Positions 8,131 to 16,743 are shown, numbered from the stretch's first letter. The stretch: DNA of 64,000 nucleotides from Pseudomonas sp. ATCC PTA-122608 (GCF_001952855.1 NZ_LPNO01000055.1:136697-200696), one strand, 5' to 3'. The notes: generated from the letters alone by a model not told the origin. Made by a program: numbers and translations.

Positions 8131-10068
8131 TCAGAGCGCTTCCAAACCCGCCTCTGCCCACTCACGCACCTCAGCGTAGGAATACTCCTCCAGCACAGCA
8201 AAACCTGGAATCCCTTTCGCCTTCAATTTGGTAAACAAAGGCACGCTGATCCCGCCCAGAAACCGCGTCAAACGCTCAGCGCCCGGCAGGTGGCCGTTGT
8301 ATTCATGATGCCTGTGGATAAATTCACCGCACAGTGCCAGGAAGTTTTTATCCACAAGCGGCGGCAAGCTCGGCGGCGCCGGCAAGTGGGCGACGTTGCC
8401 GTGGCACACCGAGCAGTGCCCGCACTGCCGGGGCGCGTTTTCATCCCCGAAGTAGTGCGCCAGGCGGTAACCCAGGCACTCCTCCGTCGCGAACAGATCC
8501 AGCATGGCGTGAATCCGCGCCACCTCCGTCACCTCATGCTGCTTGAAGCCTGTGTATAACTCCGTGCTCAGTACCTGTGGATCAAAGTCGGTATTCAGCA
8601 GGGCGTAGACCTCGGTCATCTGCTTGCTTTCCATCTCGATCAGGCCCTGCTCCTGGAAATAATCCAGGGCCTTCACCACACGATTGCGCTCGGCCTGATG
8701 CTGTTGATACAGCGCGTCGAAATCCACCGTCGCCCAGGTTTTTGCCCTTTTACAGACCTGGATGATCGCCGCGACAAACTGCTGCCGCTCACCGGAAAAG
8801 CGCGCCAGTAGTGCTTCAGGTTCAATCAGATACTTGAAGCGGTATTCGGCATAAAACGCATAGCGCGGCGCGATCACACCTTTGAGTTCAAGCTGCACCA
8901 GCAACGTCTTGAGCGGTAGCTCGCGGATGTTGCTGAGGTCCGAAAGTGAGCGGAGTAGAAACTCCCATTGCCCATCACCACGAGCGGCCTGTATTTCTTC
9001 CAGGACGCGGCGAATACCTTCCTGTTCCGGGGTGTCGCCGTACACAAAGTTTTCCAGGATATTCAGGCTGTCGCGGTTGGCCAAAACCAGACAGTCAGAT
9101 GGCTGCCCGTCACGCCCGGCACGGCCGATTTCCTGGCTGTAGTTCTCGATGGATTTGGGCAGGTCGAAATGCACGACGTTACGGATATCGCTCTTGTCGA
9201 TGCCCATGCCGAAGGCGATGGTAGCGACGATGCAATTGGATTGGCCGCCCATGAACCGCTTCTGAATGCCCTCGCGTTTATCGTGGGCCAAGCCCGCGTG
9301 ATAAGCCTCGGCCTGGATGCCGTTGCGATTCAAATGCTCGGCAATGTGTTCAGCGGTTTTCTGCAGGGTGACGTAGACGATGCTCGGCTGATTGGCCCGC
9401 TCCTTCATCCATTCCACCAGGCGTCGGCGCTTGTCCTGGCCGCTGACCGGCTCCACCAGCAGGTTGAGGTTGGAGCGGTAGAAGCCGGTGGTGATCACAT
9501 CGTCCGGTGCAATGGCGAACTTGGCCTGCATGTCAGCGATCACCTTGGGCGTCGCCGTGGCTGTCAACAGCAGCGCCTGGGGGATCCGGAACTCGCGCTG
9601 GTAGTCCGGCAGCTTCAAGTAGTCCGGACGGAAGTTATGGCCCCACTCGGAAATACAGTGGGCTTCGTCCACCACCAGCAGCGAGATCGGCACGCTTTGC
9701 AGGAAGTTGCGGAACCGCTCGTTCTTCAGGCGCTCCACGGAAACCATCAGGATTTTCAGCTCACCCGAACGCGCCCGAGCCATGACGTCATTGGCGTCAT
9801 CGCGGCTCTGGGCCGAATCGATACTGCCTGCCGAGATACCGTGGCGCTGCAAGAAACCCAACTGGTCCTGCATCAACGCCAACAGCGGCGACACCACCAG
9901 CGTCAGGTGCGGGAGCAAGACGGCGGAAAGTTGATAGCACAAGGACTTGCCGGAACCGGTGGGGAAAATCGCCGCCGCCGAACGGCCGGCCAGCACGGCA
10001 CTGATCGCCGCCTCCTGGCCCAAACGAAACTGTGGATAACCAAAGACCTGTTGGAGGGTGTTGTGCAT
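8131..10068 (-). CDS. RecQ-family ATP-dependent DNA helicase (short form)
   Basis: A 645-residue SF2 helicase. It has Walker A FPTGSGKSLCYQ (K41), DEAH box VVDEAH (134-137), helicase motif VI QEIGRAGRDGQ, and a zinc-binding region with C531, C549, C552 and C555. Unlike the housekeeping RecQ (about 700 residues) it lacks a recognisable HRDC domain and ends in a short unrelated C-terminal region, so it is a paralogue, probably unwinding duplex DNA 3' to 5' in repair. The ATG at 10068 begins MHNTLQQVFGYPQFR, the expected motif 0 region. It is divergent from yhfG. Confidence 0.88.
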   Translation of the reverse strand: MHNTLQQVFGYPQFRLGQEAAISAVLAGRSAAAIFPTGSGKSLCYQLSAVLLPHLTLVVSPLLALMQDQLGFLQRHGISAGSIDSAQSRDDANDVMARARSGELKILMVSVERLKNERFRNFLQSVPISLLVVDEAHCISEWGHNFRPDYLKLPDYQREFRIPQALLLTATATPKVIADMQAKFAIAPDDVITTGFYRSNLNLLVEPVSGQDKRRRLVEWMKERANQPSIVYVTLQKTAEHIAEHLNRNGIQAEAYHAGLAHDKREGIQKRFMGGQSNCIVATIAFGMGIDKSDIRNVVHFDLPKSIENYSQEIGRAGRDGQPSDCLVLANRDSLNILENFVYGDTPEQEGIRRVLEEIQAARGDGQWEFLLRSLSDLSNIRELPLKTLLVQLELKGVIAPRYAFYAEYRFKYLIEPEALLARFSGERQQFVAAIIQVCKRAKTWATVDFDALYQQHQAERNRVVKALDYFQEQGLIEMESKQMTEVYALLNTDFDPQVLSTELYTGFKQHEVTEVARIHAMLDLFATEECLGYRLAHYFGDENAPRQCGHCSVCHGNVAHLPAPPSLPPLVDKNFLALCGEFIHRHHEYNGHLPGAERLTRFLGGISVPLFTKLKAKGIPGFAVLEEYSYAEVREWAEAGLEAL

Positions 10069-10276
10069 AAGCTGTCACTCCATTGACCGCTGAACGAGCC
10101 CAAAACATAGACCAGCGCACTCAGCGAATCGAGAAAGGTCGCAATGAAAAAAGAGACAGGATGATACACAGCCTGGGCAATGGAGTAGGTACCAGTAGGA
10201 AACGTCCAACCTTAAGCAGGACGCATCTCGAAACCCATTGCGCTACAATCAACGCTTGCCATAAGAGGACGCTGTA

Positions 10277-10447
10277 ATGAGCGAACTGACGTTTGAGCAA
10301 AAGCAGGATCACTACGACAAGATCCGCCGTTCCAACTACCTGGCCAGCCTGCGCCTGGAAGGGTTCGACACCCAGCCCGCCGATGTCGACAAACCCCTGC
10401 CGACCCGCGAAGCCGTCCTCGCCAAGTACCGCAACACCCCACGCTGA
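10277..10447 (+). CDS. yhfG: YhfG-family antitoxin of the adjacent Fic protein
   Basis: A 56-residue protein, too short for many gene finders, beginning MSELTFEQKQDHYDKIRRSNYL. It contains SLRLEG at residues 24-29, which matches the (S/T)xxxE(G/N) inhibitory motif of class I Fic antitoxins: the glutamate (E28) points into the Fic ATP site and blocks AMP transfer. The RBS is AGAGGA, 7 bases before the ATG. Its TGA stop overlaps the fic ATG by one base (TGATG), so the antitoxin is made first and coupled to the toxin. Confidence 0.9.
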   Translation: MSELTFEQKQDHYDKIRRSNYLASLRLEGFDTQPADVDKPLPTREAVLAKYRNTPR

Positions 10448-11040
10448 TGCTCGACAAATATGGCGTGGGCCAGGACCCGTACTGCTACCCCGGTAGCAGC
10501 GTCCTGCGCAACCGCCTCGATTTGTTCGACGAAGAACGCCTGCACCAGGCCGAGCGGGAACTGTCTGAAATTGCCGTAGGCAGCCTTCCGCTGTATCCCC
10601 CGCCCTACGACCTTGAACGCCTGCAACACATCCACCGCACCCTGTTCGGGGACATCTACGAATGGGCCGGGGAACTGCGTACAGTCAACATCCAGAAAGG
10701 CGACACGCTGTTCTGCACGCCGGAGCGTATTCCCCCCGAGGCGGCCAAGATCATCCACCACATGGCGCAGGCTAACTGGTTTGTCGGGGTGACGCAGGCC
10801 GAGTTGGTGACGCAAATCGCCGAAGCTTATGGCGACCTCAACGTGATCCACCCGTTTCGCGAAGGGAACGGCCGGGCGCAGCGGATTCTGTTCGAACAGA
10901 TCATCGTCAATGCAGGGTTTTCAGTGAATTGGTGGTTGGTGAAGAACGCGGCGTGGATACCGGCGAATATCGATGCGGTGGCGTGTGATTACCGGGGATT
11001 GGAGGCGATTTTTGAGCGGTGTATCAGTACCCCGCGCTAA
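10447..11040 (+). CDS. fic: Fic-domain adenylyltransferase toxin
   Basis: A 197-residue Fic protein with the complete catalytic motif HPFREGNGRAQR starting at H135, and the target-binding flap region near residues 77-93 (LRTVNIQKGDTLFCTPE). The family transfers AMP from ATP to hydroxyl side chains; class I Fic toxins of this size have been shown to modify DNA gyrase and topoisomerase IV. No inhibitory (S/T)xxxE(G/N) helix precedes the Fic core in this protein, as expected when it is supplied by YhfG. All catalytic residues are present, so it should be active when freed. Confidence 0.93.
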   Translation: MLDKYGVGQDPYCYPGSSVLRNRLDLFDEERLHQAERELSEIAVGSLPLYPPPYDLERLQHIHRTLFGDIYEWAGELRTVNIQKGDTLFCTPERIPPEAAKIIHHMAQANWFVGVTQAELVTQIAEAYGDLNVIHPFREGNGRAQRILFEQIIVNAGFSVNWWLVKNAAWIPANIDAVACDYRGLEAIFERCISTPR

Positions 11041-11079
11041 CCCTGATCGCTCCCTACGCGCGGGAACGATCTGAACGAA

Positions 11080-11168
11080 TGTGGAGCTGGCTTGCCTGCG
11101 ATAGCGGTGTGTCAGACAACACTGCTGCCACTGACACACCGCTATCGCGGGCAAGCCCGGCTCCCACA
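11080..11168. repeat. REP pair (GCTGGCTTGCCTGC type)
   Basis: Inverted pair with arms GAGCTGGCTTGCCTGCGAT and its partner ATCGCGGGCAAGCCCGGCTC. The two arms belong to slightly different REP variants, so the hairpin has mismatches. The spacer carries GCGGTGTGTCAG and CTGACACACCGC, an inner perfect inverted repeat. It lies between fic and the DUF1493 gene. Confidence 0.88.
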
Positions 11169-11244
11169 TTTGACCAGTTTCGTTTGAAGGATCGCGGCAC
11201 CATCGATAAAGTCAGTCGCCTCCACCAACTCTCGCGTAACCACC

Positions 11245-11598
11245 ATGAACCTGGCCCCCAACTTTCCCGAAGACCTTGCCATGCAGCAGCTCCTGCAACT
11301 GCTGCATGAAGAAATTGGCTTGCCTGAACATAAGACGCTGCGCCTTGAAACCGCCATCAACCTCGACCTGGACTGCGACGGCGCTGAGGCCAATCAATTG
11401 ATGGAAGCGCTGGAGCAAGGCTTCGCTGTCGACTTGAACGACTACGACGCTTATCGTTACTTCCAACCTCCCGTATTCGACGTCTTCCTGAAGAACAGAG
11501 CCAAAGGCCGCGGCGACAAACTTCCGCTGACCATCGGCATGCTTTACCTGGCTATCAAGGCCCAACGCTGGGACACGCAAACCCTGGAAAACCTGTAG
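11245..11598 (+). CDS. DUF1493 family protein
   Basis: A 117-residue acidic protein with the look of the DUF1493 family, a small fold related to acyl carrier proteins (residues 15-60, with LLHEEIGLPEHKTLRLETAI and DLDCDGAEANQLME). It lacks the DSL serine that would take phosphopantetheine, so it is not a working carrier. Function unknown. The start at 11245 is chosen for length; an ATG at 11281 (MQQLLQLLHEE) is an alternative. The TAG stop is the one built into the left arm of the following REP. Confidence 0.7.
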   Translation: MNLAPNFPEDLAMQQLLQLLHEEIGLPEHKTLRLETAINLDLDCDGAEANQLMEALEQGFAVDLNDYDAYRYFQPPVFDVFLKNRAKGRGDKLPLTIGMLYLAIKAQRWDTQTLENL

Positions 11599-11693
11599 GA
11601 GCGAGCTTGCTCGCGAAAAATCTGAGAGCGCCGCATCAAACCTGGAAGCCCGCGTTATCGTTAACGACCTTCGCGAGCAAGCTCGCCCCTACA
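11594..11693. repeat. REP pair (REPIN, GAGCGAGCTTGCTCGC type)
   Basis: Inverted REPs of the GAGCGAGC type. The spacer has the conserved CGCGTTATCGTTAACGA, but in the opposite orientation from the copy at 6572. The left arm starts inside the last codons of the DUF1493 gene. Confidence 0.92.
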
Positions 11694-11707
11694 ACTAAGG
11701 ACCTTAC

Positions 11708-12571
11708 ATGGACGTACTAATGGGCCTGCTGGCCGCCCTGCTTTGGGGTGGCACGGACTTCCTCGTGGGCCTCAACGCCCGAGCCGTCGGCGTCAAACGC
11801 GCGGTGTACTTCGGCCAGGCCCTGGGCTTCCTGATCATGACCCTGCTGCTGGTCATATTCCCGGCCTTCCTCGTCAAATCCCTAGCAGCACCCTTGAGTG
11901 TCTGGCTCCTGGGCGCCGCAGCAGCCCTGCTGACCGTCTCCGGCGCCCTCGCACTGTCCAAGGCCTTCGCCCTTGGGAAAGCGGCCATCGTCGCGCCTCT
12001 GGTGACGTCCTACGGCGTGGTGACTACTTTGCTGTCATGGGCCAGCGGCGAACACATCAGCCTGATCCAACTCGGCTGCATCGCCTTGTGCGTGGTCGGG
12101 GTGATCCTCTCCAGCATCCACAAGGACAACGGGGTCCCTCACAACAGCTCCACTCGCTCGATCGCCTACGCGATGCTCGCGGCACTTCTTTACGGCACCA
12201 GCTTCTGGATGCAAGGCCGCTACACGCTGCCGACACTCGGCCCGGTCACGATGCTTTGGCTTGGTTATCTAGTCGGTTTGTGTGTACTGGTGCTGATGGT
12301 GCTTAAAGTCAAAGACGGCCTGAAAATCCCACCGCTGAAAAACTGCGCAACGCTGACCGGCGCGAGCCTGATGAACCTCGGCGGGTTTTCGGCGTTCTCG
12401 TGGGGCGCAATGGCTGGGTCGGTTTCGGTAGTGACCGTGATCAGTACCTTGTCCGGCGGGATCGCCGCGATTCTGGGGTTTGTATTTTTCAAGGAACGAC
12501 TGTCGGCAGTGCAAGTTACCGGTGTTGTGCTGGTGTTGGTCGGAGCCGTCGTTTTGCACCTCGTCGACTAA
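11708..12571 (+). CDS. EamA/DMT-family transporter
   Basis: A 287-residue membrane protein with ten predicted transmembrane helices in two repeated halves (residues 1-140 and 150-287), the fold of the drug/metabolite (EamA) transporters. Each half ends with a conserved LxxxQxxGxxLxxxGV pattern (for example AVQVTGVVLVLVGAVV). It starts with MDVLMGLLAALLWGGTDFLVG. The substrate is unknown; the family exports amino acids, sugars or drugs. It is convergent with pckA and shares a bidirectional terminator with it. Confidence 0.82.
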   Translation: MDVLMGLLAALLWGGTDFLVGLNARAVGVKRAVYFGQALGFLIMTLLLVIFPAFLVKSLAAPLSVWLLGAAAALLTVSGALALSKAFALGKAAIVAPLVTSYGVVTTLLSWASGEHISLIQLGCIALCVVGVILSSIHKDNGVPHNSSTRSIAYAMLAALLYGTSFWMQGRYTLPTLGPVTMLWLGYLVGLCVLVLMVLKVKDGLKIPPLKNCATLTGASLMNLGGFSAFSWGAMAGSVSVVTVISTLSGGIAAILGFVFFKERLSAVQVTGVVLVLVGAVVLHLVD

Positions 12572-12583
12572 TCCCTCGCCCAC

Positions 12584-12613
12584 AAAAAAGCCGCCCACAA
12601 AGGGCGGCCTTTT
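12584..12613. terminator. bidirectional intrinsic terminator
   Basis: The stem GCCGCCC / GGGCGGC (loop ACAAA) is flanked by AAAAAA on the left and CTTTTC on the right. The poly-U would follow it in either direction, so it can end both the EamA transcript (plus) and the pckA transcript (minus). Confidence 0.85.
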
Positions 12614-12628
12614 CACAACGGCCGAATC

Positions 12629-14170
12629 TTACAACTTCGGACCCGCAGCCTTGATCGCATCGCTCACTTCAAACTTCTTGAAGTTCTCAATGAACAGACC
12701 CGCCAGCGCCTTCGCCGCTTCATCATAAGCAGCTTTGTCAGCCCAGGTGTTACGTGGGTTCAACAGGCCGGTATCAACACCCGGCACAGCCAACGGCACG
12801 TCCAGATTGATGGTGTCGAGGTGTTCGGTCTCGGCACCAATCAACGCACCGCTCTGGATTGCTGCAATCACGCCACGGGTAGTCGGGATGTTGAAGCGCT
12901 TGCCAACGCCGTAGCCACCGCCGGTCCAGCCGGTGTTGACCAGGTAGACCTTGGAGCCGAAGCCGCGGATGCGCTTGATCAGCAGCTCTGCGTATTCGCC
13001 GGCCGGGCGCGGGAAGAACGGTGCGCCGAAGCAGGTGGAGAAGGTCGACTTGATGCCGGAGCCCGAGCCCATTTCGGTCGAGCCGACCAGTGCGGTGTAG
13101 CCGGACAGGAAGTGGTAGGCCGCTTGTTCTTCGCTGAGGATCGAGACTGGCGGCAGTACGCCGGTCAGGTCGCAGGTCAGGAAGATCACAGCGTTTGGCT
13201 CGCCACCGAGGTTTTGCTCGGAGCGCTTGGCAACGTGTTCCAGCGGGTAGGCGGCGCGGCTGTTCTGGGTCAGGCTGACGTCAGCGTAGTCGGCGTGCTT
13301 GGCGTCGTCGATCACGACGTTTTCCAGCACAGCGCCGTGCTTGATGGCTTTCCAGATAACCGGCTCGTTCTTCTCGGACAGGTCGATGCACTTGGCATAG
13401 CAACCGCCTTCGATGTTGAACACAACACCTTCGCCCCAGCCGTGTTCGTCGTCACCAATCAGGTAACGGCTTTCGTCGGCGGACAGGGTGGTTTTACCCG
13501 TGCCGGACAGGCCGAAGAACAAGGTCACGTCGCCTGCTTCGCCGATGTTGGCTGCGCAGTGCATCGGCAGTACATCGGAGGCTGGCAGCAGGAAGTTCTG
13601 CACCGAGAACATGGCTTTTTTCATCTCACCGGCGTAACGCATGCCAGCGATCAACACTTTTTTCTGGGCGAAGTTGAGGATCACGCAACCGTCGGAGTTG
13701 GTGCCGTCACGCTCTGGCACGCATTCGAAGTTGGCCACGTTGAGCACTTGCCACTCTTCACGACCGGCCGGGTTGTACTGGGCCGGGTTGATGAACAGGC
13801 AACGACCGAACAGGTTCTGCCAGGCAGTCTGGGTGGTCATTTTCACGGCCAGGTAGTGGTCTTCTGCAGCCCCTACGTGAACGTGGGAAACGAAATGCTC
13901 TTGCGCGTTGTTGAATGCCTCGACGCGAGCCCACAGGGCATCGAACTTGTCGGCCGGGAACTTGCGGTTGATCGGGCCCCAGGCAATGGCAGCCTGGGTG
14001 GAAGGCTCTTCAACGATGAAGCGGTCGACCGGAGAACGGCCGGTACGATGACCGGTTTCTACGACCAGCGCGCCAGTATCGGCAAGCACGCCTTCACCTC
14101 GCTGCAGGGCTTCTTTGACCAGATCGTCAACACTCAGGTCAGTGTATACGGCGTTATTGGCTTGCGTCAT
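12629..14170 (-). CDS. pckA: phosphoenolpyruvate carboxykinase (ATP)
   Basis: A 513-residue ATP-type PEP carboxykinase, full length. It has the kinase-1a P-loop GLSGTGKTT (220-228) and the metal-binding segments LIGDDEHGW and FNIEGGCYAKCIDLS. The enzyme converts oxaloacetate and ATP to PEP and CO2, the first step of gluconeogenesis, in the cytosol. GGGGAA precedes the ATG by about 7 bases. A conspicuous dyad at 14213-14237 sits 43-67 bases upstream and is the best candidate operator. Confidence 0.97.
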   Translation of the reverse strand: MTQANNAVYTDLSVDDLVKEALQRGEGVLADTGALVVETGHRTGRSPVDRFIVEEPSTQAAIAWGPINRKFPADKFDALWARVEAFNNAQEHFVSHVHVGAAEDHYLAVKMTTQTAWQNLFGRCLFINPAQYNPAGREEWQVLNVANFECVPERDGTNSDGCVILNFAQKKVLIAGMRYAGEMKKAMFSVQNFLLPASDVLPMHCAANIGEAGDVTLFFGLSGTGKTTLSADESRYLIGDDEHGWGEGVVFNIEGGCYAKCIDLSEKNEPVIWKAIKHGAVLENVVIDDAKHADYADVSLTQNSRAAYPLEHVAKRSEQNLGGEPNAVIFLTCDLTGVLPPVSILSEEQAAYHFLSGYTALVGSTEMGSGSGIKSTFSTCFGAPFFPRPAGEYAELLIKRIRGFGSKVYLVNTGWTGGGYGVGKRFNIPTTRGVIAAIQSGALIGAETEHLDTINLDVPLAVPGVDTGLLNPRNTWADKAAYDEAAKALAGLFIENFKKFEVSDAIKAAGPKL

Positions 14171-14212
14171 GAGGTTCCCCGTCGGCCTATGGCCGAGTGC
14201 TCCAAACGTTTT

Positions 14213-14237
14213 GTAGTAGAAAGTTGCGCACTACTAC
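14213..14237. promoter_or_regulatory. perfect GTAGTAG / CTACTAC dyad upstream of pckA
   Basis: A perfect inverted repeat GTAGTAG - 11 bases - CTACTAC lies in the pckA promoter region. In P. fluorescens pckA is reported to be controlled by the RpiR-family repressor RccR, and a dyad of this spacing would suit such a dimer. I cannot confirm its consensus from memory, so the assignment to RccR is an inference. Confidence 0.5.
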
Positions 14238-14349
14238 CGCGAAAAAAGTGGGCCGGATTATGCCAGAAAAGCCCAAAAAGAGTAGGGCCCTCCGGTCAGA
14301 ACGGCGGAAATCCGGCGTTTGTCAGGTGATTTACCTGTGCTTAAACGTT

Positions 14350-15252
14350 TTAGTGGCGGGTGCCTGAAGGGGTGTCTACGCCGGCGCCGGCGAATAATTG
14401 AGCGATATCGGCGGCGTCGAACAGGTAGCGCTGGTTGCAGAACTGGCAGTCGATCTCGATGTTGCCACCGTGTTCCACCACCAGATCCTGCGCATCTTCC
14501 AGGCCCAGGCTGACCAGGGCAGTGGCCGAGCGCTCGCGGGAGCAGCTGCAGTGGAAACGCAACGATTGCACGTCGAACAGGCGTACGGCTTCTTCGTGGT
14601 AGAGGCGGTGCAGGATGGTTTCGTTGTCCAGGCCCAGCAGTTCTTCGGTTTTCAACGTGCCGGCCAGGGCGGTGATGTGTGCCCAGCTTTCGGCGCGGTC
14701 TTCTTCATCCTTGATGCGGTCGGCCGGCAGTTGTTGCAGCAGCAGGCCACGGGCGCGCTTACCGTCGGCGTTGAGCCAGAAGCGGGTGCCCACTTGCTGG
14801 GACATCACGAAATAGTTGGTGAAGCAGTCAGACAGGGTTTCGCCGTCGAGGTCGACAATGCCCTGATAACGCTGGCCGACAGTCGGGTCGACGGTCAGCG
14901 CCAGTACGCCGTCAGGCATCAGGTCGGCCAGTGTTGCATCGGCGGCGATCCGATCGGCGTCGTAGCGGGCCAGGCCACGGATTTCGCGGGCGCTGGAGCA
15001 TTCGATCATCAACAGCGGGATCGGGCCTTCGGAACGGGCCTGCAGGATCAGCAAACCATCGAATTTAAGGGTGCCTACCAGCAGCGAGGCAGCCGCCATC
15101 AATTCGCCGAGCAATTGCGCAACCGGCTCCGGATAGGGGTGCTTGGCAAGGACTTCGGCGTAGCTGCGCTCCAGGGCGACCAGTTCGCCGCGGGCGTCGC
15201 TGTCGTCGAAGATGAAGCGTTGGGTGAAGTCGGTATCCGGTAGATCAGTCAT
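14350..15252 (-). CDS. hslO: redox-regulated chaperone Hsp33
   Basis: A 300-residue Hsp33 protein with the redox zinc centre CSC (C235, C237) and CQFC (C269, C272) at the C-terminus, the four cysteines that release zinc under oxidation and switch on holdase activity. The start at 15252 (MTDLPDTDFTQRF) matches the family; a TTG nine codons upstream would add MSSIQIPRP. Neither start has a strong ribosome site. It is upstream of pckA on the same strand with a 179-base gap, and near hslR, as in many gamma-proteobacteria. Confidence 0.95.
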   Translation of the reverse strand: MTDLPDTDFTQRFIFDDSDARGELVALERSYAEVLAKHPYPEPVAQLLGELMAAASLLVGTLKFDGLLILQARSEGPIPLLMIECSSAREIRGLARYDADRIAADATLADLMPDGVLALTVDPTVGQRYQGIVDLDGETLSDCFTNYFVMSQQVGTRFWLNADGKRARGLLLQQLPADRIKDEEDRAESWAHITALAGTLKTEELLGLDNETILHRLYHEEAVRLFDVQSLRFHCSCSRERSATALVSLGLEDAQDLVVEHGGNIEIDCQFCNQRYLFDAADIAQLFAGAGVDTPSGTRH

Positions 15253-15377
15253 AGGTCTGGGTATCTGAATTGATGACAAAAAGATGACAACGTTTATAGA
15301 ATTACACGCTTTAGCACCGTTTTGGTGCGGCCTTCTACGGAAAAACGAAGCGCTTTAAAGCAAAGAGGAAACAGTTT

Positions 15378-16178
15378 ATGAACAATCCGGGTTTGTTCCA
15401 AGCCAAGTGGAACCTCGGGCGATTGGCCCTGTGCAATTTATTCGCTGTGGGGCTGCTGTGTTTTTGGCTCTGGCCAGCGGGCCAGGCGCTCTGTGTGGTT
15501 TTCGACGAGTGGCTGTTTCATCTGCTTAACGACCCCTTGGCAAGCAGCTCGGCGTGGCTGCATGTGTGGGCGGTAGCCAGTTTGCGACCGTTTGACGCGG
15601 TGGTCGCGGTGATTCTGCTCGCACTGTTGATCCGCGGCGACTGGGTGTTCAAGGCGATGCAGGTGCGCCAGGCGTTTTTCGGATTCCTGGGCATTCTGCT
15701 GCTGTTGCTGTTTATCCGCATGCTGTTTTCCAAACTCGCGGCCCAGATGGGCTGGCAACACCATAGCCCGTCGATGGTGATCAGCGGGGCGATTCAGATG
15801 AGCGACTATTTCCCGGGCCTTGAGAAGACGTGGGAATTGAAGGACCGCTCCAGCCAGAGTTTCCCGGGGGATCACGCGTCGGTGTTGTTGATCTGGGGGA
15901 TGTTTATGACGGTGTTTGCCAAACGGATCAGCCAGATTGTGGTGATTTGGGGGCTGGCGCTGCTGTTCATGATGCCGCGGCTGGTGGCCGGCGCGCATTG
16001 GGGGCAGGACGATTACATCGGCGGAGTGTTGCTGGCGCTGTTGGCGTTGGGTTGGGGTTACTACACGCCGTTTGCGGCGAAGTTTTCCGGGGGATTGGTG
16101 CGAGTGACGACGCCGCTGCTGGATTGGTTTCAGCGGGTACCGTTGGTCAATCGCTTGAGCGTTATCCGCAGCGTTTGA
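15378..16178 (+). CDS. PAP2-family membrane phosphatase
   Basis: A 266-residue integral membrane protein with about five or six transmembrane helices and the three PAP2 motifs: KDRSSQS (motif 1, variant), SFPGDHASV (motif 2, near residue 160) and PRLVAGAHWGQDD (motif 3, H and D of the active site). The family removes or transfers phosphate on lipids facing the periplasm; Kdo2-lipid A phosphotransferase (LpxT) and lipid A phosphatases are close relatives, but which it is cannot be decided here. RBS GAGGAAAC precedes the ATG. It sits between hslO and hslR, on the opposite strand to both. Confidence 0.82.
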   Translation: MNNPGLFQAKWNLGRLALCNLFAVGLLCFWLWPAGQALCVVFDEWLFHLLNDPLASSSAWLHVWAVASLRPFDAVVAVILLALLIRGDWVFKAMQVRQAFFGFLGILLLLLFIRMLFSKLAAQMGWQHHSPSMVISGAIQMSDYFPGLEKTWELKDRSSQSFPGDHASVLLIWGMFMTVFAKRISQIVVIWGLALLFMMPRLVAGAHWGQDDYIGGVLLALLALGWGYYTPFAAKFSGGLVRVTTPLLDWFQRVPLVNRLSVIRSV

Positions 16179-16187
16179 GTTGAAGTT

Positions 16188-16216
16188 GCAGGAGCCGCCT
16201 GGCTCCTGCGGTTTTC
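16188..16216. terminator. intrinsic terminator shared by the PAP2 gene and hslR
   Basis: A perfect 9-base stem GCAGGAGCC / GGCTCCTGC with loop GCCT, followed on plus by GGTTTTCC. It stands in the 41-base gap between the two convergent genes. The U-tract is short on both sides. Confidence 0.65.
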
Positions 16217-16219
16217 CGG

Positions 16220-16627
16220 TTAATCATCATTGCCACTGCCGCGAAACTTGAACAGGTCGCGCCGCTGTTTCTTGCTCGGCTTGCCGTCAGTGGTCATGCC
16301 CAAGGAGCCAGCCTTGCGCATGGCCGCCGCGTTTTCGCGCTTGGCGATGCTGGCTTCGGTTTCGGTATACAACGCCTGCGCCTCGGGAGCGCCTTTTCGC
16401 ACAATTGAAAGCGCCTGGACCACGACGGTTCGCTCATCAAAACCGGCACGAATCTGGAACTCATCGCCAATGCGCGGCTCCTTGCCGGGCTTGCAACGCT
16501 CACCGCGCCAATGCACCTTGCCACTCTCGATCGCCGCCTTGGCCAAGGCGCGGGTCTTGAAGAACCGTGCCGCCCACAACCACTTGTCCAAACGGACTTT
16601 TTCTTCTTCTTCCTGCTTCTGAGCCAC
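16220..16627 (-). CDS. hslR: heat-shock protein 15, ribosome-associated
   Basis: A 135-residue Hsp15 with an N-terminal S4 RNA-binding domain (about residues 10-70, KVRLDKWLWAARFFKTRALA) and a basic tail. Hsp15 binds stalled 50S subunits carrying nascent chains and helps recycle them. I chose the GTG at 16627 because AGGAA lies 6 bases before it and the protein then begins like its relatives; an ATG ten codons upstream is possible. Convergent with the PAP2 gene. Confidence 0.92.
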   Translation of the reverse strand: MAQKQEEEEKVRLDKWLWAARFFKTRALAKAAIESGKVHWRGERCKPGKEPRIGDEFQIRAGFDERTVVVQALSIVRKGAPEAQALYTETEASIAKRENAAAMRKAGSLGMTTDGKPSKKQRRDLFKFRGSGNDD

Positions 16628-16743
16628 TTGAATTCCTCGCTCTGAAAAATGTCGCAACTTTAACGTTGAACCCCTTCAACGCATAAACCCTTGAGCTCAC
16701 CTAAGATACGCCAGGTAGCATCCTGTTTTCGCGAGGTTAACGC

